A stretch of 64,000 nucleotides of DNA from Malania oleifera. Taxonomy: Eukaryota > Streptophyta > Magnoliopsida > Santalales > Ximeniaceae. Positions 11,760 to 24,146 of the stretch are shown in pieces. The position numbers and the translations under genes are program-made. The number at the start of each line of letters is the position of its first letter. The first letter of the stretch is position 1. The stretch spans positions 50,792,093-50,856,092 of the forward strand of contig NC_080426.1 of the NCBI RefSeq assembly GCF_029873635.1, read 5' to 3'. Under the pieces are notes generated by a model, which made no database searches, was not told the origin of the DNA, and was given only the letters and a program-made list of their open reading frames with translations.

Positions 11760-11775
11760 ATCACCCCTCCTTATA
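11760..11775 (-). promoter_or_regulatory. Polypurine tract of Gypsy-A
   Basis: On the minus strand AAGGAGGGGTGAT directly precedes the 3' LTR end, following a GAGGACGAAATTCTTAT block usual upstream of plant gypsy PPTs. It would prime plus-strand DNA synthesis. Confidence 0.85.
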
Positions 11776-11921
11776 AGAATTTCGTCCTCAAATTTGCCAA
11801 CTGTTACTAAGCATGCTCTACACTCATGACTTAACTCTTCAGAAGAGTCGGCAACCACCCACATAGGGGCTCTGGCACAAGTTTATTACATACCCTCACT
11901 TGTAGCGGAGGAATACCGTGG

Positions 11922-12340
11922 TTACAAAATAATGTCTCCAGAGATTACAATATCCATACAAAACCCTCCTAGAGACCATACATACTCTAAACCCTGAACA
12001 TCCTACTTTACCCAACATACATACAAACCTCGCACTTACCATTCTACTTACCTACCTAACTCTGAGCATCTCTGAATAATTGAGGATACTTCTGCCGCAT
12101 ATCTGACTCTAACTCCCATGATGCTTCCTCCACTGCTTGATTATGCCACAATACTTTCACTAATGGTATCTCCTTAGTACGCAATTTCTGTACCTTCCAA
12201 TCCAGAATCTGAACCGGTACCTCCTCGTATGTTAACGCGTCACCGATCTCCAAAGGTTCATAACTTAGCACGTGTGAAGGGTCTAACACGTACTTCCTCA
12301 GTGATGGGGGTATGTAATCTCTGGAGACATTATTTTGTAA
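11922..12340. repeat. Perfect 28-bp inverted repeat marking a deletion junction
   Basis: 11922-11949 and 12313-12340 are exact reverse complements over 28 bp. The right copy occupies the place of the missing integrase C-terminal coding segment; the left copy lies in the element's 3' untranslated region. Confidence 0.85.
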
Positions 12341-13290
12341 GGATAGGTCCAATCTGCCGCTCGCCTACCTCATCCTAGTATACTGGACATCAACACCGGC
12401 GACCATACAAAGCCTCATATGGTGTCATCTCTATGCTAGTCTGGTAACTGTTATTATTCGCAAACTCTACAAGCAATAGATACTGAATCCAACTGTCCCC
12501 AAAATTCAGCACACATGTTTGCAACATATCCTCTAAAGTCTGAATAGTCATCTTGGATTGTCCATCCGTCTGTGGGTGAAACAATGTACTAAATGTGAGT
12601 TGCGATCCCAAGGCATCCTGCAAACTCTTCTAGAAACGAGAAGTAAATCGTGGGTCTCAATCTAAAACAATAGAAATAGGGATGTCGTGGAGTCGTACAA
12701 TCTCCTGCACATATAACTCTGCTAACCTATTCATGGAATAACTAACTTTGATAGGAATAAAGTGTGCATTCTTCGTTAGCCGATCCACTACAACCCATAT
12801 GGCATTCTATCCATGCACTGCTGCAAGTAACCCTGATACAAAATCCATCGAGATATGCTCCCACTTCCACTTGGGAATGTCAAGTGGCTGAAGTGGTCCT
12901 ACGGGCCTCTAGTGCTCTACTTTAATCTGCTGACACGTTAGGCATTGCTCTATGAAACGGGTGATCTCTCTTTTCATGTTAGACCACTAGAAAAATTCCC
13001 TTAAATCTCTGTACATCTTTGTACTCCCTAGATGTATTGTGTAGAGCGAATGATGTGTCTCCTCTAGATTAACCCGCTTAATATCGGCGTCATTCAGTAC
13101 GCAGATTTTGGTATGGAATCTCAATACCCCATCGCCTGATATATTAAAATTCGGCTTTAAACCATTCTGAACTCCTTCCCTAACCTTCATCAGCTTTGTG
13201 TCTTCCTTCTAAGCTGCTTTGATTCTCTCCTGCAAAACTGGCTGAATAACTAAACTGGCAATAAAAGCTTGCAAATCCTTGTCCACCAAC
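12056..13290 (-). pseudogene. Gypsy-A integrase and chromodomain-type C-terminus, broken
   Basis: Minus-strand frames give the start of integrase with a zinc-binding region (HHSLYTIHLGSTKMYRDL around 13000-13075 and a C-x2-C near 12940), the catalytic core with FHPQTDGQ and EALYGRRC around 12390-12600, and a C-terminal part 12056-12300 with SLRKYVLDPSHV, IPLVKVLWHN and ASWELE, matching the chromodomain-like tail of Tekay-type elements. The segment that normally lies between EALYGRRC and LRKYV (about 280 bp) is missing; a 28-bp inverted copy of downstream sequence sits at that junction. Several stops, mostly TAG, occur in the core. Confidence 0.88.
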
Positions 13291-15321
13291 TCCACTGTAA
13301 CGACCCGAAGAATAATGGTATTTAAATAATAAAGAGTGAGGAAAATGGAAACAGTAACAAAAGGAGGCAGCCGACTTGGTCGACGAACGCTTCACGTTCA
13401 TCGACGATGTTACACTTTGGATGTAATAATCCCAAGAAATTTTCCAGGCCTCATCGACAAACACAGGGGTTTCATCGACAAGGGTTCTTCAGGATCTCAT
13501 CGACGAGGTCCCATCTCGTCTATGAGAAGATACTGAAAAAATATTTTTAGGAAGTCTGAAATTCGTTGATGAGGGTGTAGATTCGTCGATGAACTTTCTA
13601 CAAGACTCGTTGACGAGGTGACGTGGCTCGTCGACGAATCCCACAGTATAAATAGCCTAAACCCGGGTTAAATGCATAAATTTTCAGAAAAATTCACTCC
13701 CTCTCTCTCTCTCCTACGGCTCCCCTTCCATCTCTCTTCGATTTCGGCTCTATCGTTCGCCAGATCGACGATCTGAGGCCACCACAACGCTCTTGGGGAA
13801 GTTCTCTTCAAGTTTGCTGGAGCGGATCATCGGTGGGACGAAGTTGGATTTTATCCCAAACTCAGAGTAAGGTCTTTTAAGCAAAATTTGGCTTTCCAGC
13901 AGTTGTAAGAAATGCTATAGACGTAGAAATAGTGATATTTCGTTCTGGGATATATGGTTTTCAGGGTGTTGCGTGGAGAACCTTGCGGGTGTAGGACCCG
14001 TCATAGTAGGGAGATTTTAGCAGAAATCAGGTAAGGGAAATATATTATGCTAGGTAGTACTAGTATGATTTCAGTATGAATTATATGTTTTTTACCATAT
14101 TATTATTTTATAGTAGGAATTTACACAGTTTATCAAATACGTTTAAAATGTTTTAAATTTCTGTGTGGCATGAGAATATGAATATAGTACAAAAACATGT
14201 TTTTACAATATTTTCAGGATTATGTTTTACAATTATACAGACATGGAATATGTTTTATAGTATTTTGAGAATACCATGATTATACAGTTGATACAGATAC
14301 AATTTTCAATACCAAGACATACAATTTTACAGTTCATTTCAAAAATACAATTGATACAGATACAGTTTATCACAACGTCATAGTTAATACAGATATTACA
14401 AAATCATGGTAAAACAGATAGATTGTATATAGTAGTGTATTATTTAGTATTAGACCCTGATGGATCAGACAGCAGAGCACGGTACCATTGCTATATACAG
14501 ATATTCAATATAGAGTACAACCACCTATTCAGATAATACATGGTAAGTAGGTCGATCAAATGCCGAGGAGCGGACAAGCTCTCCATCAAATATGGGTTGA
14601 GGAAGGCTGATCAGACTGATGGAGTATAGCAGTTTATCCTCGTCGGCCAGCCAGGGTAGATCCCACCTTCGGGCCGCACAACCCTGTCATGAGGGGTTAA
14701 ATCATGACATACAGCCATCTAGGGAAGTTTTCAGCTATTATATGTATATACAGTTTTACAGTAACAGAGGGCGTACTTATGTATAATAGAAGTATTATGT
14801 ATAGAAACCTTAAAACACAGTTATGCTAAGCAACATGGGATGGTGGTTGTTATATTATTTGTACTATATTTTCAGATTCAGTTATATATGTTTATATAGA
14901 AACAGATCTTCTCAATATTGTAACTCATTTGCCACATACTAGCAATAGCATATTTCGTCTTACCGAGCATTGGTTCATCCCATTACTTTAACATTTTTCA
15001 GGTGATCCAGGTAGGCAAGCAGATCAGGCTCACAGATAGAGGGGCTTTAGTACTGCCCTGCCATTAGAGTGAGTATTTTTGAGAGTATAAATGTATAGCC
15101 CTAGCCCTGTTGAGGGTATTTTGGGAAGCAATCATATATATATATATTTTGAGTAACCTTTTAGCACTCTGGTATTGTATATTTTCTTGATTATGTTTAT
15201 GCGAATTCCGCTTCTTGCTGCTTAGGTTGATGGATTGGTTTAATCTAGTGGGTATCAGAGCATTATAAATTTTACAGTATTAAAAAAAAAACTCAGTTAA
15301 ATAGCAGGTCGTTACATCCAC
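13291..15321. repeat. Target duplication TCCAC around the gypsy solo LTR
   Basis: TCCAC occurs at 13291-13295 and 15317-15321, directly flanking the TG...CA ends of the insert. Confidence 0.9.
13296..15316 (+). mobile_element. Solo LTR of the Gypsy-B/C family
   Basis: 2021 bp from TGTAACGACCC to GGTCGTTACA with a perfect TCCAC duplication. It shares with the Gypsy-B LTRs the start, the CGTCGACGA-type array (13376-13645), a TATAAATAG box at 13647-13655, the CTCTCTCTC leader, the CAACCC(T)GTCATG block near 14680 and the terminal AGCAGGTCGTTACA. It has no internal region, so a full element was removed by LTR-LTR recombination. It splits the Gypsy-A pol between RNase H and integrase. Confidence 0.93.
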
Positions 15322-16810
15322 TCCCAACCTCTCCAGATCCATCATGATCTGATGCTAAACAACAATTGCTAAAATCGCCGCATCCACTGACTTCCAACTC
15401 AATGTGTCAGCTACCACATTAGCTTTTTCTGGGTAGTAACTAATGATTCAGTCGTAGCCTTTAATCAGTTCAAGCCATTTGTGTTGCCTCATATTCAACT
15501 CCTTTTGGGTAAAGAAGTATTTGAGGATCTTATGATCTGTAAAGATCTCGCACCTTTCATCGTATAGGTAGTGCCGCCAGATTTTTAATGCAAAAAAAAT
15601 TGCTGCTAGCTCCAAGTCATGCGTAGGGTAGTTCTTCTCGTACTCCTTGAGTTAGCGAGAAGCATAAGTAATAACTTTTTCCCGTTGCATCAAGGCACGC
15701 CCAAGTCCCTTCTGGGATGCATCACTGTAAATCACATAGCCATCATCACCTGATAGAATGGTTAATACTGGAGCAGTGACTAAACGGTGTTTCAACTCCT
15801 GAAAACTCTGCTCACACTCCCCAGTCAACTCAAACCTATTATTCTTCCTCGTAAGCTGCGTCTAAAGACTTGACAGTTTAGAAAAGCCCTCGATGAACCG
15901 GTGATAATGCCCAGCCAGACCCAAGAAACTTTGCACCTCGTGCACGTTCCTCAGTCTTGCCCAGTCAACTACCACCTCTACCTTGTTCAGATCCACTAAT
16001 ATTCCTTCCTTGGACACTACGTGCCTTAAAAATGCAACCTATTCTAGTCAGAACTCGCATTTCTTCAATTTAGCGAATAGCTTCTTCTCCTTGAGTACCT
16101 AAAGAACCAACCTCATATGAGCTTCATGCTCTGTTGGACTCCTTGAATAGACCAGAATGTCATCGATGAACACCACCATGAACCTATCTAAGTACTCGTA
16201 GAACACCATGTTCATCAGGTCCATGAATGCGGCAGGAGCATTCATCAAACCAAATGGCATAACCAAAAATTCATAATGGTCATATAGTGTTCGAAAAGTT
16301 GTCTTCGATACATCCTCCGATTTCACGTTCAACTGGTGATACCCAGATCGTAGATCAATCTTACAGAAGACCTGTGTGCCTTATAGCTGGTCAAATAGAT
16401 CATCAATTCTAGGTAACGGGTATTCATTCTTTACTATCACCTTGTTGATTTTTATATGGTCGATGCATATCCTCTTCGACCCATCATTCTTCTTCACGAA
16501 CAGTACTGATGCTCCCCATGGTGAAACAATCGATCAAATGTAACCCTTATCTAGTAGCTCCTATAGCTACTCCTTTAATTCCCTCAATTCTTCTAGAGCC
16601 ATACGATACGGAGCTTTCGATATTGGTGTCATGCCTGGAGGCAACTCTATAGCGAACTCCACCTCACGATCAGGAGACAATCCCAACAAGTCCTCTAGAA
16701 ACACATTTGGGAACTCACTCACTACGTGAATCTCCTTCAGCTTAAGTTCTTCTTTTGGCATTTCTTTCACACATGCCAGGTACCCCTGGCATCCCTCCCT
16801 AAGTAACATC
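15322..16810 (-). pseudogene. Gypsy-A reverse transcriptase and RNase H, broken
   Basis: Minus-strand translation shows the pre-RT block (SKAPYRMALEELRELKE near 16567-16640), the RT core with [21 protein letters not shown] and the catalytic FIDDILVYS (16099-16332), then RNase H with its [18 protein letters not shown] region (about 15470-15545) and the ISYYPEKANVVADTLS block (about 15400-15445). Stops interrupt between 15600 and 16090 and at 16330-16560. The catalytic D-D pair of RT is kept. Confidence 0.9.
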
Positions 16811-16839
16811 CTAGCCTAAATAGTTAAGAGGATCTGTGG

Positions 16840-18303
16840 TGCATAACGCACACACAATCCTATGAACTTGAATTTCTACTCCCCGGGAGGCCTGAATATC
16901 ACCTCTCTCTTGTGGCAATCAATGTTGGCATAACTGGCTGATAACCAGTCCATCCCCAGAATGATATCAAAGTCATGCATATCAAACATAATTAAACTGA
17001 TTGGTAGTACTCTTCCCTGAATCTCTACTGGGAAATCCCGAATCACCTTACTACACACGACTACAGACGCTAACGGTGTAGCCACTACTAGTTCATCATC
17101 TAACAGTTGTACCTCTACCCCCACATAGTTTGAAAAATCCCAAAGAAATAAAGGAATGTGTCGCTCCTGAATCAAAAAGTACTACAGCTTTATTCAAAAA
17201 CATATAAATATTACCTATCACCACATCTCCGACATTCTCTGCATCGTTAGGAGTTAGGGAATACGCCCTTGCCTGGGTTGTACCCCTCTGATATCCACCA
17301 TGTGGCGCATGAGTACCTCCTCTATATGGCTTCTGTGGGGGTGCTTTGTTCCTTGGTATGTCACAATCCCGCACCAGATGCCCTGGTTTACCACACCGAA
17401 ACAAACACCCGAACCCAATAAGCACCTTCCTGCATGCTGCTTGCCACAAGTAGGACAAGCTGAAAAAGATGTGGTACCCTAAGATGTACCACCACCAGTC
17501 TCTCGCCGTTGGCCTTTGTTACCACTGTATTTCTTCCAAGCTCCCTTCCTCGCACCTGAATAAGAACTTGGAGGCGCTGGCCTCTTCTTCGGGATCTTTA
17601 CCATTGTGTCCTCCTGTAGGCTCTTCTCTGCCACCGTGGCTTTATCCACTAGAGTAGCAAAGTCCTAAATCTGTAGGATCGTCGTCTACTTCCAGATCTC
17701 CTTCTTCATACCCCTCTCAAACTTCCAGGTCTTCCTCACCTCATCCAGTATCATAAAAGGAGAAAAACGTGCTAACTCCATGAATCGGGAGGTATACTAC
17801 TGAATTGTCAGCTGCCCCTGAGTCAAGATCATAAACTCCTCCATCTTTGCGTTCTTGATAGTGGCTGGAAAGTATTACTCAAAGAACACCTCTCTGAAGC
17901 GGCCCCATGACATTGCCACCTGTACTGGCCTCTGATGCTCCAATATTTAGGATTCCCACCATCTCTCTGTCTCTCCTGTCAACTTGAACGTTGCATAGAG
18001 CACTTTCTACTCATCCATGCAACGCAGAAAAGCTAAGATTTTCTCAATTTCTCAAATCCAATTCTCTACTCAGATCGAGTCTCTACTCCCTGCGAAGGTG
18101 GGAGGCTTCAGTCTAGTGAACTGATCAATAGAACCTCCCAACTCAGCCGTGGGATGGTCCTTCCCCTTAGAACTCCGCATGACCTCCGCCATAAACTGCT
18201 AGGCAAAGTCACAAAGTACCACCGTAGTATCACTGCCAACCTCATGGCCAGCCCCCTCACTGCTACTGCCTCCAGCGTTGGCAATATTATCCTTGGACTC
18301 CAT
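16840..18303 (-). pseudogene. Gypsy-A gag and protease, broken
   Basis: Begins with ATG at 18303 (MESKDNIANA...). The gag retrotransposon domain follows (WWES, FREVFFE, GQLTIQ, FMELARFSP, EEVRK-like blocks), carrying several TAG stops. A CCHC zinc knuckle CFRCGKPGHLVRDC lies near 17365-17405 and an aspartic protease with DSGATHSF near 17190-17215, followed by IILGMDWL near 16925-16950. Knuckle and protease active site are intact in residues, but stops separate them from gag. Confidence 0.88.
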
Positions 18304-18704
18304 CCTAAAGAGAAAATTGAGAAATGGTTTAGAATCTTAGTATCGTACATATTTGCTACAACTACAATACTATAAGACTCATTTCAATGAATTAACATCC
18401 CCAATAACGACATACTCTGCTAACTTGATACTCTCACTCTAGCTCAAGTTCCGCCCCTCCACTCGGAAACAAAATCGTCGATCGATTGCCATGATTTTCT
18501 GAACCCATCGACTGATCCAAAAAAACACAAAAATCCGTCAATGGAATTCTATCTCCAAGCCTACGAAGCAAAACTATAAAGTTCTATCCATATCCTATAC
18601 TCCAATAAAGTCATCCATCCTAGTCTGTAGAACCTAACAACCTAAGCTCCAAGCATTTCCATAACCAGACAATGCGAAAATCATCACACTTTCGGTTGGT
18701 TAAT

Positions 18705-18716
18705 GCTCTAATACCA
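18705..18716 (-). promoter_or_regulatory. Primer-binding site of Gypsy-A (tRNA-iMet)
   Basis: TGGTATTAGAGC on the minus strand, 2 nt inside the 5' LTR end, differs by one base from the TGGTATCAGAGC complement of the initiator methionine tRNA 3' end. Confidence 0.85.
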
Positions 18717-20387
18717 ACTGTAATGCCCTGACTCTCTAGATGGACCCGAAGTGCCATTAAACATACATAACATGCAGATCTTTGATACCATAAATATACA
18801 ACCTGCCCAAATAAGGGAAAACAGATGTTCCATATTGATCTGCATAATCATACATAGCGGAAAACATAAACATACATCTTCTAATAAAAATTTACCAAAG
18901 TCTCTAACAGTTTCCTCATATACATCCATGCATACTAAAAACATAACCTGCTATTACAGTTCCCAAAAAGACAACCAGGCCAAAACCCAATGCACATATA
19001 CAAGAACTTACATAAACTAAAAAAAACACTACACTCTAGAATCCCTCTAAAATGCTAGGATCGGTTTCCTGTAGAACCTGAAATAAGATTTGTATATTGG
19101 GATGAGACACTTCTCAATAAGGTAGATCATATTACATCAGTGTGTGACAACATGAGTTTATTCCAGTAAAAAACAATTACATATTTAAATCATTCATAAA
19201 CCTGTAATATAGAAGATATATACAAAATTCAAAAGATAATTTGGCTTATTATAAGCGAGAGTTCCCGAGGTTGGGGTAGGGTATAGGCATATATACTGTA
19301 CGATCCCTCGGCTCGGTACTCAAAGCTATAACTTTGCTCATTTTATTTTTAAATCATGTATATGCATAATGAACTCATCTAAGCTTTGAAACATCATAAC
19401 TACACCATTTACTTCTCCCATGGCACAGGTTGTGCATTCATAATGCTCTAATCTAGTCCTAGGGCCACCAGGCTAGTCACGCTACATTCTCTAGTCCGAC
19501 TTGGCCCACACCACCCTGGTCCATGATCAACCAGTGGCCTTTCTTATCAAGTTGACTAGTACCCACACTCAAGAATAATGTATGGTTGCAATGTACCTTT
19601 CATGCTCGTAACGGTACCATGCTTTCCTAGTAACAAGCTTTCTCAAGCGGTTCGTATATCATATATACAATTTATATCAAAAGCACAGTAACCTTTTTTT
19701 TTATTTATAAAGCATTTAAGTAGTTCTAGTATTTTTCACATTTCATTCATTCATTGGTATAAACCAGCACACACAGCTCTCGGTTTAACCTTGGTACATA
19801 CATAGCTCGATATTTAACAGGCATCTCTTTCTACATTTCCTAATAAGCATTTTGGAACTCCAGTTTCCATATCTCATTACCATATTTCTCAGTTCAGTAT
19901 ATTTTCATTTAACATCTCATGCCACACTCATTTGGTATAAAAAGCATTTGTATAGAATATGGTTCGTAAAATATCATTTAAATTCAAAAAAAAGGTTTCA
20001 AGCATCTCCTACTTTAAGTTTACTACAAATAAAGGAGTTTTATGAAGATTGGAGACCATACTCCAAAATCCTAGTTTTTACCAAAATCGTAAAACCGAAA
20101 AATCAGCAATTCCACCTGGTGAAATTTTTCAAGTAAGTAGTCATATCGTACATAATATCCTAACCTACAGTTCTAGTGGATTAGATTTCAAAAATAACTA
20201 ATGTAAACAAATCCCCTTACCTATTTTTGAAAAAACGAACCCAAATGGCTTGAAATGACAAAACCCTGGAACTTCTAATTGGTGAAAACACGCATACTTG
20301 CTCTGTAATGACCCAAATAATAATGGTATTTAAATAAAGATGGAGGGAAATGGAAACAGTAACAGAAGGAGGCAGCGAGGCAGCCGA

Positions 20388-20609
20388 TTTTCGTCGATGA
20401 ACACGACATTGCACTTTGGGACGCAGTGACCCAAGAAAATGTATCAGGTCCTCATCAACAAAGACAAGATTCCTCGATGAGAAGATACTGAGAGAGGATT
20501 TTTGGAAGTCTGAAATTCGTCGACGAGGGTGCAGGTTTGTCGACGAACTTTCTACAGGACTCGTCGACGAGGTGGCGTGTCTCATCGACAAATTCGGCCT
20601 TATAAATAG
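20388..20609 (+). promoter_or_regulatory. Gypsy-B U3 promoter: palindrome array and TATA box
   Basis: About seven copies of a TCGTCGACGA-like word (perfect palindromes at 20517-20526 and 20561-20570) lie 5-220 bp upstream of TATAAATAG (20601-20609). The same arrangement precedes TATAAATAG in the solo LTR and in Gypsy-C. A role as transcription-factor sites is inference. Confidence 0.6.
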
Positions 20610-21317
20610 CCTAAAACTTGGATTAAACGCAGAAAAATCAGAAAATTTCTTACTCTCTCTCTCTCTCCTCTACGGTTCCTCTCTCCTCTCTCTTCAATTT
20701 TGGCTCCGTCGTTCGCCGGATTGACGATTTGAGGCCACCACGACGCTCCTAAGGAAGTTCTCTCCAAATCTGCCAGAGTCGATCATCGGTGGAAGCAAGT
20801 TGAAGTTCATCCCCGAGTCGAGGTAAGGTTTTTTATGCCAAATTTGATCTTTTCGCAATTATAGGAAATGATACTCACGTGAAAATACTGAAGTTTAGTT
20901 CTGGGAATTATTATTTTTAAGGAGTTGAACGAGGAACCCTGTGAGTGCAAGATCGGAATTTTTAGGGGGTTTCTTTCTAGTGTCAGGTAAGGGAATAAAC
21001 TAAAACAGTTAATTTTCTATGAAAATTAGTATTATTTATCAGCAAATTAATTTTCAAGAAAGCATGTGATATATTTGAATATTATTGAGAAAATGCATAT
21101 TTGGGAAAATACTACTGTTATACAGGAAATGTAATTTTAGAATAAAATGTATGATTTTACTCAGCATTGTGTGGCATGAACATTATTTTACGTAACAAGT
21201 ATTATGTTATAGCAATTTTACGAGTAAAGCATGTTTTTTGGAATTATGAAATGATACAGTACATTATGATTTTGAAAATACATGATAATTGATATATTTA
21301 TTTAGAGTGGTATTTAC

Positions 21318-21429
21318 GAAATGATCAGTGCGAGACCATATTTATGAAATGTTCATTGTGAGGCTGTTTTTATGAAATGTTCGGCACGAGGCCGTATTTA
21401 TAAAATGTTCAGCGCGAGGTCGTATTTAT
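21318..21429. repeat. 28-bp minisatellite, four units, in the 5' LTR
   Basis: Four consecutive 28-bp units beginning (G/A)AAATG(A/T)TC and ending TATTTAT. The 3' LTR has three units at 28419-28502. Confidence 0.9.
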
Positions 21430-22376
21430 GAAATTATAGAAAATGCTACCAATTCCTTTATGTCAAACGCTATATTATCATTTATTATATGTTATCAGAA
21501 CCCAGATGTTAGTTTAGTTCAGTTCAAGAGCACAGTACCGTAGCTATATAGATCAGATATCTATGTTCAAATTGGTGCTAACCACCCCACGAGGGGGTGG
21601 GAGATGGATAGTCGATGTGACTTTCAGTGTAGAGTTGTAAACGTCCACCTAGCAGTCCAGACTAGGGTGTGGCAGACCCATCGTACTTATAGACATTTTT
21701 TACTCGGCAATGGTCGACCAACCATTGTCGGGTCCCGCCTTCGGGCTGCACAACCCGTCATGGGGGGTAATACATGACACCAGCTAACTATTTATCTTGG
21801 GTATGTTTTCAGTATTATCAAATATACCAGACATTTTATGAACTATATGATTTATTAGAAAATACGAAAGTATATGATTATTCAGTATGTTATGATGAAT
21901 GTTTACAGATATATGAAATGTACTGTATATGTATAATTGCATTAAATGTTCATGTTACCACATAATTGTATTTAGTTTATTTTCCCTTACTGAGAAGTGT
22001 CTCCCCCCCCCCCCCCCGAGAACATAAATAATTTTCAGGAAACCTAAGAGGACCGGCGGATTGAGACCGCCGTTAAGATAGTGTAGTTCTACCCTACTAG
22101 GAGGGTAAGTTTTTTATCTAGGAGCCATAGATTGGTGTGTTGGGTTCCTAGATATGAATATATTTTGTATTTTGGAGATTATATATAAATACAGAAATTT
22201 AGGAATGTAGTTAACTCTAGTATTTGGATTTTATGATTACGAAAATGTGATTTTAAATTTACTGCTGCTTGGGTTTCCGCTGTGTATGGCAGGTGTCCCC
22301 GATACCCACGGGTTCGGGTTGACTTTATTATTAATTATGTTTTATTATATGAATATTTAAGCAGGTCGTTACAGTT

Positions 22377-22388
22377 TGGTATCAGAGC
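22377..22388 (+). promoter_or_regulatory. Primer-binding site of Gypsy-B (tRNA-iMet)
   Basis: TGGTATCAGAGC, 3 nt after the 5' LTR, is an exact match to the complement of the initiator methionine tRNA 3' end. Confidence 0.95.
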
Positions 22389-22691
22389 CTAGGATACTAG
22401 GTTCTATAGACTCTGGAGTGCAACTAGAATAATACCAGAGTATAGGATAAGGGAATTTGAGGTTTGGTTTTGTAGTCTAGATGCAGGACTTTCGTGGTAG
22501 TTTGTGTGGTTTTCCTAGGGTGACGATTTCAGGAAAGTCATGGTAAACTATCGTCGGGTTGGGTATCTAGGTTGCAAGATTAAACCTTGAATTAAGATCA
22601 TGAGATATGAATTAATTAGGAGTATATACTATATTGGTTGGGTGATATGTATAGTGAAGGGGGTTTTGAGTTAAGTTATTTATTTTTCAAG

Positions 22692-24146
22692 ATGGACCAT
22701 GGTGGCAGTAGTGCCCATGCTAGTGGGAATGAGGGTGGTGGACCCTCAGACACTATGGGTGGTGATTCGGATGCAATCTTACGTAGTGTGGCACAGCAAG
22801 TTATGGTAGAAATTGCCAGGGGTTCAAAGGAACAGGGTGGTTTGTCGGCGGGTCACGGTAGCTCGATAGAGAAATTCATAAAGATGAATCCTCTGGCTTT
22901 TTCAGGAGGAACTGACCCTGCAGTCACTAAAAACTGGGTGCAGGAGATCGAGAAAATATTTGCAGTGCTGCAGTGTTTAGAGGAGCAGAGGGTGCTGTTT
23001 GCTAACTACATATTAACTAGAGAGGCCGAGAGGTGGTGGACGGCGGTGAAACTCCTAGAGCAGCAGAGGGCGGTACCTGTGGAGATGACATGGGAGCGGT
23101 TCAAGGAGATATTCTTCAGAAGGTATTTTTCGGCTTCGTCTAGGGAAGCTAAGATTGAGGAGTTCCTGAATCTGAAGCAGGGACAGAAGACCGTACAACA
23201 ATACGCGGCAAGGTTCATTGAATTGTCTCTCTTCACCCTGTACATCATACCAGATGAAGCAAAGAAGGTATAGCAGTTTGGTAGAGGTCTGAGGAGAGAA
23301 ATATATAAGCAAGTGTCGATTCTGAAGTTGCAGAATTTTGCTGAGCTAGTGGATAGAGCCACTATAGTAGAGATTAGAGAGCGGTTACAGGCTGAGGAGT
23401 AGAGACAGAAGAAGAGATCTACACCTTCTGCTTCCCAGCAGGGAGTCGGTCATGGTATGTGGAAGAGAGGTGGCTACTACAGAGATCGGAGGCTAGAGAC
23501 CGGGAATCGCGGTTTCCAAGGTGTGCAGCCATCTCCAGCTTGCCCGTCTTATGGGAAGAGACACCTGGGGGAGTGTCATGTCGGGCAAGGTATTTTCTAC
23601 AAGTATGGGGAGCCAAGGCATATTATGAGGGATTGTCAGGCTCAGATTGGTGTTGCTCTTACTCCTAGACCTGCTCGAGGAGGCTACCAAGCACCACGTG
23701 GAGGCCAGCAAAGGAATATGGCTCCAGCCAAGGTTTTTGCTCTTACACTGGGTGATGCTGAGACAGCCAGGGACGTGGTGACAAGTACGGTTAATATGTT
23801 TTCATTTAAAGTTATTGCATTATTTGACTTAGGGGCTACATACTCGTTTGTATCTGTGGGATGTGTTAAATTGTGTGGGGCTGAAACACAAACATTAGAT
23901 GTTGAATTATTAGTAGCTACACCGACTGGGTCAGTGGTGAGATGTAGTACGGTACTCCGTGGTTGTCTAGTTGATGTTCATGAGAGGATTCTATCTACTG
24001 ATTTGGTAGTGTTGGACATGCAAGGGTTTGATATTATTTTCGGCATAGATTGGCTAGCAGCTAATTTTGCCAGTATAACATACCATGCGAGAGAAGTAAT
24101 TTTTAGACCGCCAGGAAGACCAGAATTCAAATTTACAGGGTCATGA
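22692..24146 (+). pseudogene. Gypsy-B gag and protease, broken
   Basis: ATG at 22692 is chosen because the Gypsy-C homologue begins at the same place. The gag domain (FSGGTDPAVTKNWVQEIEK, REAERWWTAVKLLEQQ, ERFKEIFFRRYF, GQKTVQQYAARFIEL) is open to a TAG at about 23271; a second TAG follows at about 23400. The zinc knuckle near 23570-23640 has lost cysteines (Tyr at one position), and the protease motif near 23827 reads DLGATYSF instead of D-S/T-G, a change expected to hurt catalysis. The FGIDWLAANF block marks the protease end. About 480 codons overall. Confidence 0.9.

Larger units (their letters stand above)
20304..22373 (+). repeat. 5' LTR of Gypsy-B
   Basis: 2070 bp, TGTAATGACC...GGTCGTTACA. 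Order: TGTAATG start, palindrome array (20388-20596), TATAAATAG at 20601-20609, CT-rich leader near 20653-20670, four 28-bp tandem units (21318-21429), a C-run of about 15 near 22003-22018, and the AGCAGGTCGTTACA end. Confidence 0.95.

Noticed and set aside
21774-21965. Small plus-strand open frames repeated in both Gypsy-B LTRs (also 28847-29098)
   Set aside because: They are paralogous only because the LTRs are duplicates; Tyr-rich products without a domain or an element-protein counterpart.
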